DNA of 8,813 nt from JAJFTV01 sp964426355. GTDB lineage: Bacteria; Chloroflexota; Anaerolineae; Anaerolineales; Anaerolineaceae. The position numbers were made by a program, and so were the translations under genes. The stretch spans positions 1-8,813 of the forward strand of contig CAYRRA010000181.1 of NCBI GenBank assembly GCA_964426355.1, written 5' to 3'. Shown piece by piece: positions 4,919 through 8,813 of this stretch. The notes beneath the pieces were generated by a model. The model worked only from the letters and a program-made list of their open reading frames with translations, did not search any database and was not told the origin of the DNA. Positions within the stretch are counted from its first letter, which is position 1. The number at the start of each line of letters is the position of its first letter.

Positions 4919-6622
4919 ATGAGAAAATCGTTTATGAAAAGATTTCGATGGCAATTGATAATCATATTTATAACAGGGATTATCGTTGGTATTCTGCTGA
5001 TTGCAGAGCAGCAAACCGATACTCCTGTTTTTGAACCCGAACCGGTGCAGGGTGGGATTTATTCTGAAGCTTTGATTGGGTCAATGCAAAGGTGGAACCC
5101 GGTGCTGGATTTCTATAACCCGGTCGACCGCGATGTTGACCGCTTGATTTTTAGTGGTCTGTTGAAGTTCGATGATCGCGGTAATCCGCAAGCCGACGTG
5201 GCTGAGTCATGGGCTTATTCCTTTGATGGCACAGTGTATAACTTCACCATCCGGGATAATGTGTACTGGCATGACGGAGAACGGTTAACAACCGATGACA
5301 TCTTGTTTACCATTGAGTTACTGCGTGAAGGCGTTAATGTCATACCGGAAGATATCCAGAACTTGTGGCAGGAAGTGGAAGTGATTGCTTTGAGCGATAA
5401 GACGGTTCAGTTCCGTCTTCCTGAAGCATACGCTGCTTTCCCGGATTATTTGACATTCGGGATACTCCCTGCTCATCTGCTGGCTGACCTGCCTTTTGAG
5501 GAAATCATAGATTCATCTTTTAACATGCAGCCCATTGGGAGTGGACCTTACAAGTTCGAACGTTTGTTGGTTGAAGCCGATCAGATTATTGGCGTAGTGC
5601 TGACTGCCAATGAAGATTATTACATCAAACGCCCTTATATCGATCAGATTGTTTTGCGTTTCTATCCTGACGGGTTTAGCGCATTTCAGGCTTATCAGGA
5701 GGGGTTTGTGCAAGGGATAGGTTCTGTTTCTAACGATATTTTGCCCGATGTGTTAAAAGAGACTGACCTTGCACTTTACACTGGCAGAAGCCCTGAGATG
5801 GGAATCATCTTTTTAAATCTGAACAACCCTGAAGTCAGTTTTTTTCAAGAGCCTGAAATTCGTAAAGCCCTGCTGCAGGGAATTAATCGTCAATTGATCA
5901 TTGACCGGTTATTAAATGGGCAAGGTATCCTGGCAAATGGGGTCATCATGCCCAACACCTGGGCACATTATGATGGATTGGAACCGGTAGAATTCGATCT
6001 GGATGCAGCGAAAATTGTATTGAGAGAGGCTGGTTATGTGATTCCTAGTGAGGGGGGACCTGTTCGCGAGAAAGAGGGTCAAAAATTTGAATTTGAGTTG
6101 ATCTATCCTGATGATGAGCTTTACCAATTAATCGCAGAGCAAATTCAAAGTGATTGGGCAAAACTAGAAATATCTGTGATCTTACAACCCTTGCCTTATG
6201 ATGAATTGGTGAATAGCCGTTTGCAGCCTCGCGCTTATGAAGCTGCTCTTGTTAATCTCGATCTGTCCCGTTCACCCGACCCTGACCCATATCCGTTTTG
6301 GGACCAATCCCAGGCGACTGGCGGGCAGAACTATTCGCAATGGGACAGCAGGGTAGCCAGCGAATATTTGGAGCAGGCGCGTGTTTCGAATGACCAGGCT
6401 GAAAGAGCACGGCTTTATCGCAATTTTCAGGTGATTTTCCATACAGATTTGCCCTCGCTGCCGCTTTATTTCGCAACTTACAATTATGCAGTCGATAAAA
6501 CTGTACAAGGTGTCAGGGTTGGACCTGTTTTTGACAGCAGCGATCGCTTTGTTACCATTAAAGATTGGTTCTTGCTGGCGCAGGATGTAACAACATTCCA
6601 CACTGCAACGCCAGCGGAATAA
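4919..6622 (+). CDS. ABC-type solute-binding protein, family 5 (peptide/oligosaccharide/nickel type), membrane-anchored
   Basis: This 567-residue protein is of the DppA/OppA-like family. Residues 12-29 form one hydrophobic helix after a basic start (MRKSFMKRFR). No lipobox cysteine follows, and the whole protein has no cysteine, so anchoring is probably by an uncleaved helix. The extracellular part begins near 45 (QGGIYSEALIGS). The family signature spans about 108-133, with FTIRDNVYWHDG then LTTDDILF. GSGPYKFER and the later PDPDPYPFW (about 453-461) are also typical. It would bind a peptide or similar ligand for import, but no permease or ATPase genes are adjacent, and the next gene is of unknown type. 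The start has no clear ribosome site; ATG at 4934 (MKRFRW) is an alternative. A 16-codon reading frame ends at ATGA on the start codon. Confidence 0.88.
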   Translation: MRKSFMKRFRWQLIIIFITGIIVGILLIAEQQTDTPVFEPEPVQGGIYSEALIGSMQRWNPVLDFYNPVDRDVDRLIFSGLLKFDDRGNPQADVAESWAYSFDGTVYNFTIRDNVYWHDGERLTTDDILFTIELLREGVNVIPEDIQNLWQEVEVIALSDKTVQFRLPEAYAAFPDYLTFGILPAHLLADLPFEEIIDSSFNMQPIGSGPYKFERLLVEADQIIGVVLTANEDYYIKRPYIDQIVLRFYPDGFSAFQAYQEGFVQGIGSVSNDILPDVLKETDLALYTGRSPEMGIIFLNLNNPEVSFFQEPEIRKALLQGINRQLIIDRLLNGQGILANGVIMPNTWAHYDGLEPVEFDLDAAKIVLREAGYVIPSEGGPVREKEGQKFEFELIYPDDELYQLIAEQIQSDWAKLEISVILQPLPYDELVNSRLQPRAYEAALVNLDLSRSPDPDPYPFWDQSQATGGQNYSQWDSRVASEYLEQARVSNDQAERARLYRNFQVIFHTDLPSLPLYFATYNYAVDKTVQGVRVGPVFDSSDRFVTIKDWFLLAQDVTTFHTATPAE

Positions 6623-6650
6623 TAACTGTAGCTGTGTGAAGAGTGTTAAT

Positions 6651-7208
6651 ATGGAGTGGTGGAAAACAGATTTGGTTTTTCTTGAAGAAGCTCTGCCGGA
6701 AATGGAAAGGTATATCCTTTCCGAGCAGATTTTTTGGCAAATGACCTCGGGTAGCCGCTTATCTCTAGGGATGCTGCTTTTCAAGCAGAAGCGATTGAGT
6801 GTAGTGGATGACCTGAGCCCTGTACGAGAGACAATCTCCGAAATCAATTATTCTTTTACAGCATTTCGCACCCAATGGCGAACCAATTGGTCTCTCAAGG
6901 CGGGTAAAGAGTATGGTGCACGTTTGCGGCAGTGGGATCAGTCGATGAGTGAACTGTTGATTGACCGCGACCAGGCGATTACCCCTGCTTATCGACACGA
7001 GATTACCTGGCGGGTAATTCTGTCATTATTGGAGGATGAACTGCTACAGCCTGCTTCTGAGCAGGTTCATTTTTTGACGGGTCTGGATGCGCGATTAAAA
7101 GCATCTACCAGGAAAGGCACATTCATCTGGGAGGAAGAGCTTACCCCGGTATTTCCTGAGGACAGGTTTTGGTATTTATACGTCAGCGGGTTTTGGAGAA
7201 GAGATTAA
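6651..7208 (+). CDS. Protein of unknown function, tryptophan-rich, in operon with corrinoid adenosyltransferase
   Basis: I do not recognise the family. From ATG 6651 the product is 185 residues, soluble, without signal peptide, membrane helix or cysteine, and with about ten tryptophans. Visible segments are an acidic helix-like start (EEALPEMERYILSEQ), LSLGMLLFKQKRL at 38-50, an arginine- and tryptophan-rich middle (FRTQWRTNWSLK, RHEITWRVILSLLEDELL), and a C-terminal FLTGLDARLK with RFWYLYVSGFWRRD. It looks mainly alpha-helical. An in-frame GTG at 6636 would add five residues, but GAAGAG (6638-6643), 7 bases before 6651, fits the ATG better. It starts 28 bases after the binding protein and ends 1 base before the adenosyltransferase, so it is firmly inside the operon and normally coding. 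No function is offered. Confidence 0.75.
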   Translation: MEWWKTDLVFLEEALPEMERYILSEQIFWQMTSGSRLSLGMLLFKQKRLSVVDDLSPVRETISEINYSFTAFRTQWRTNWSLKAGKEYGARLRQWDQSMSELLIDRDQAITPAYRHEITWRVILSLLEDELLQPASEQVHFLTGLDARLKASTRKGTFIWEEELTPVFPEDRFWYLYVSGFWRRD

Positions 7209-7209
7209 A

Positions 7210-7728
7210 ATGCCATTTTATACCAGACATGGAGACAAAGGCGAGACAGGGCTTTTGGGAAGCGGACGGGTTGCCAAGAACAATGTCGTGATCGAGACAT
7301 TAGGCGCAATTGACGAGGCAGGAGCTGCCCTGGCGGTGGCGCGCAGTCAATGCCGTAAACCGGGAAATGCAGAGATTCTTCTCCAGATACAGCGTGACCT
7401 GGGTTTGCTGTTGGCAGACGTTGCCAGCAGTTACGCTGAACCGGATAATCAATGGAAGAAAATTGAAGAACAACACGTTAATTGGGTAGAAGAACAAATC
7501 GATTTACTAGAAAACACTTTGCCCAAAATGAAAGGATTTATCATTCCCGGCGACAGGTATTCAGCGGCTTTATTGGATGTTGCCCGTACCGTGGTCAGGA
7601 GAGCAGAGCGGCGTATGGTTGCTCTTGACCAGATGGTCCATTTCCATAACCCACAAGTATTACGGTATCTAAACCGGCTTTCATCACTCTGCTTTGTTTT
7701 GGAACGAAGCGAATTGACGGAGGATTGA
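7210..7728 (+). CDS. pduO: Corrinoid (cob(I)alamin) adenosyltransferase, PduO/MMAB type
   Basis: The enzyme transfers the 5'-deoxyadenosyl group of ATP to cob(I)alamin, making coenzyme B12 for mutases and dehydratases. The 172-residue length is that of a single-domain PduO-type enzyme, which is trimeric in known cases. Signatures are TRHGDKGETGLL (5-16, ATP phosphate loop), GAIDE with Asp35 (32-36), GFIIPG (109-114) with Phe110 at the site that helps make four-coordinate cobalt, ARTVVRRAERR (125-135), and YLNRLSSLCFVLER (153-166). The usual NRLSD reads NRLSS here, so a conserved Asp is replaced by Ser159. The start ATG is 1 base past the previous stop, with GGAG (7195-7198) as a distant ribosome site. 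No B12 riboswitch or other cobalamin gene is seen. The symbol marks the family type, not a propanediol operon. Confidence 0.93.
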   Translation: MPFYTRHGDKGETGLLGSGRVAKNNVVIETLGAIDEAGAALAVARSQCRKPGNAEILLQIQRDLGLLLADVASSYAEPDNQWKKIEEQHVNWVEEQIDLLENTLPKMKGFIIPGDRYSAALLDVARTVVRRAERRMVALDQMVHFHNPQVLRYLNRLSSLCFVLERSELTED

Positions 7729-7733
7729 AATCC
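7722..7733 (+). repeat. Short hairpin between ribosome site and start of the B3/4 gene
   Basis: GGAT (7722-7725), loop TGAA, ATCC (7730-7733) form a perfect small inverted repeat. It covers part of the GGAGGA ribosome site (7719-7724), and its loop carries the stop codon of the upstream gene. It could couple translation of the two genes, since ribosomes finishing the first would open it, or shorten the 11-base gap to the ATG at 7736. It is small and may be chance. Confidence 0.25.
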
Positions 7734-7735
7734 TG

Positions 7736-8467
7736 ATGGAAAACCATCGACCAACTGATGGCAAAATGATGAAAATTGCCCCTGAGGTGTTTTCACTTTT
7801 CCCAGATTATTGCAGGGGGGTGCTTGTAGGCATGCATTTGGTGAATGGCGAGTCACCGCAGGCGTTGGTTGAGCTTTTACGCAAGGAAGAGAATGTGCTG
7901 CGGCAAAGGCTCTCAGGTGCCGATCTCAATGAAGAAGCACGGTTAGCATCCTGGCGTGAGGCATATCGTACACTCGGTATCAAACCCACCAAATTCCGCC
8001 CTTCGATTGATGGCATGGTAAGGAGAGTGATGCAGGGTGGTGAAATCCCTTCGATAAATTGCCTGGTAGACATTGGTAACCTGTTTTCACTTCGATTTTT
8101 ACTCCCCGTTGGGAGTCACGCAATTGATTGTTTACAGACCGGCATGGAACTGCGCCTGGCAGAAGGGGATGAAAGTTTTACTGGTTTTGGCAGTGATACA
8201 GCAGAGCAGCCTGAAAAAGGTGAAATCATCTTTACGGATGGAAAGCAGGTTATGACGCGTCGATGGACATGGCGACAGGCGAACCACACACTCACCTTAC
8301 CCTCATCGACCGCAGTAGAGTTTAACATCGATGGCTTACCTCCTGTCACTCAAAAAGAGGTGGAAATGATTTGCGTGCAGCTTGCAGAAACAGCCTCAGA
8401 ATTTTGTGGGGGAGAATATCGTTACGAGTTGCTTACGAGCGCTCATCCTATCTTGTTTTTACGCTAA
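7736..8467 (+). CDS. Free-standing B3/4-domain protein (PheT editing-domain homologue), probable tRNA trans-editing enzyme
   Basis: This 243-residue protein matches the stand-alone B3/4 family, homologous to the editing domain of the phenylalanyl-tRNA synthetase beta subunit (PheT), which hydrolyses mischarged tRNA. Motifs in order are YRTLGIKPTKFRPS (77-90), MVRRVMQGGEIPSIN (94-108), VDIGNLFSLRFLLPVG (111-126), GMELRLAEGDESF (136-148), GEIIFTDG (162-169) and TRRWTWRQ (174-181). The synthetase parts (B1, B5, anticodon-binding and others) are absent, so it cannot charge tRNA. From memory, one relative in Pseudomonas removes canavanine from tRNA-Arg; the substrate here is unknown. The ATG at 7736 has GGAGGA 11 bases upstream; ATG at 7766 is an alternative. 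It follows the adenosyltransferase by 7 bases and overlaps the convergent GNAT gene by 4 bases. Confidence 0.88.
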   Translation: MENHRPTDGKMMKIAPEVFSLFPDYCRGVLVGMHLVNGESPQALVELLRKEENVLRQRLSGADLNEEARLASWREAYRTLGIKPTKFRPSIDGMVRRVMQGGEIPSINCLVDIGNLFSLRFLLPVGSHAIDCLQTGMELRLAEGDESFTGFGSDTAEQPEKGEIIFTDGKQVMTRRWTWRQANHTLTLPSSTAVEFNIDGLPPVTQKEVEMICVQLAETASEFCGGEYRYELLTSAHPILFLR

Positions 8468-8813
8468 GGACAGTACTTCATCACCGGAAAACGTTCACCG
8501 GTCAATATAAACCCCATCTTTTTGTAAACCCGCAACGAAGCTGCGTTGTTATTTTGGGTATTAACTGAAATCAAACTGATACCCAGTCTTCGGAAATAAG
8601 CAATCAGATCATTGGTCAGGGCTGAACCGTACCCATGCCCCTGATATTCTGGGAGGACTGCCAGTCGCGCCAGGTGAGCGTTGTTGGTTGTGGCTGAACT
8701 AATTTGATAGCCGATGATTTGATTTCCCTTTCTGGCGATGGTGGCGTATGCAGCATTTTGATACGCATTTTCAATATAGTCGAATGAGTTTCGTCAGAGA
8801 GGTTCAAAACAGG
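8464..8813 (-). CDS. GNAT-family N-acetyltransferase, partial at right edge, apparent one-base frameshift
   Basis: On the reverse strand, codons from 8793 down to the TAG at 8464 encode a typical GNAT acetyl-CoA domain. It reads IARKGNQIIGYQISS, then HLARLAVLPEYQGHGYGSAL with the acetyl-CoA loop Q-G-H-G-Y-G, then NNNAASLRVYKKMGF near the end and VMKYCP at the terminus. The layout is RimI-like, and such enzymes acetylate amino groups of proteins or small molecules. Upstream the frame meets TGA (8794-8796), but the neighbouring frame reads PVLNLSDETH to the window edge. Adding one T after CAT (near 8783-8784) would join them as DETHFDYIENAY. So either the gene is broken or one base was lost in sequencing. 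The 63-residue reading frame at 8616-8807 is an artefact of this shift. The true start lies outside the window. Confidence 0.78.

Noticed and set aside
6272..6847. A 191-residue reverse-strand frame spanning the end of the binding protein and the start of the unknown gene.
   Set aside because: It runs antisense to two genes, one clearly conserved, and its sequence shows no recognisable domain.
8616..8807. A 63-residue reverse-strand reading frame as a separate small gene.
   Set aside because: It is the out-of-frame shadow of the GNAT gene; only its first ten or so residues probably belong to that protein, before the frameshift.

Overview
The window looks like bacterial chromosome from a member of the Chloroflexota, probably class Anaerolineae. 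This is inferred from gene content (an FhaA/FhaB-like pair outside the actinobacterial setting, the long archaeal-like RtcB with archease, SecG beside a lone family-5 solute-binding protein, and a PduO-type adenosyltransferase beside a B3/4 protein) and from moderate base composition. No rRNA or other marker gene is present, so the taxonomy is tentative. There are no mobile elements, CRISPR arrays, tRNAs or rRNAs. No gene-free stretch exceeds 200 bases; the longest is 4725-4918, which holds a terminator and a promoter.

Layout. (1) Positions 1-1331, minus strand: an operon reading leftward. It has an FhaA-like protein (DUF3662-type N-terminus plus FHA), an FhaB-like membrane-anchored FHA protein overlapping it by 4 bases, and the first 20 codons of an S-methyl-5'-thioadenosine phosphorylase (mtnP) that runs off the left edge. 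(2) Positions 1332-1445: a divergent promoter region. (3) Positions 1446-3362, plus strand: archease and RtcB, an RNA-ligation pair in which archease promotes guanylylation of RtcB. (4) Positions 3364-4425, minus strand: a PHP-domain phosphoesterase, convergent with rtcB and one base from it. (5) Positions 4426-4918: the secG promoter, secG itself (start corrected to GTG at 4491), and a long interrupted hairpin with a T8 tract as terminator. (6) Positions 4919-8467, plus strand: a compact four-gene run. It contains a membrane-anchored, cysteine-free family-5 solute-binding protein with no permease genes, an unrecognised 185-residue protein, a PduO-type corrinoid adenosyltransferase, and a free-standing B3/4 (PheT editing-like) protein. 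(7) Positions 8464-8813, minus strand: a GNAT acetyltransferase entering from the right edge, with an apparent one-base frameshift near its N-terminal side.

How the genes work together. The FHA pair probably forms a phosphothreonine-reading unit, one protein cytosolic and one membrane-bound. Archease and RtcB repair or splice RNA with 2',3'-cyclic phosphate and 5'-OH ends. The B3/4 protein probably edits mischarged tRNA in trans. SecG belongs to the Sec translocon. The run from 4919 to 8467 is co-directional and tightly spaced, yet its products have no obvious shared pathway. No clearly new multi-gene system was found. The best leads are the FhaA/FhaB/mtnP linkage, the orphan anchored binding protein with its unknown partner, the B3/4 protein, and several small regulatory or structural details listed below.
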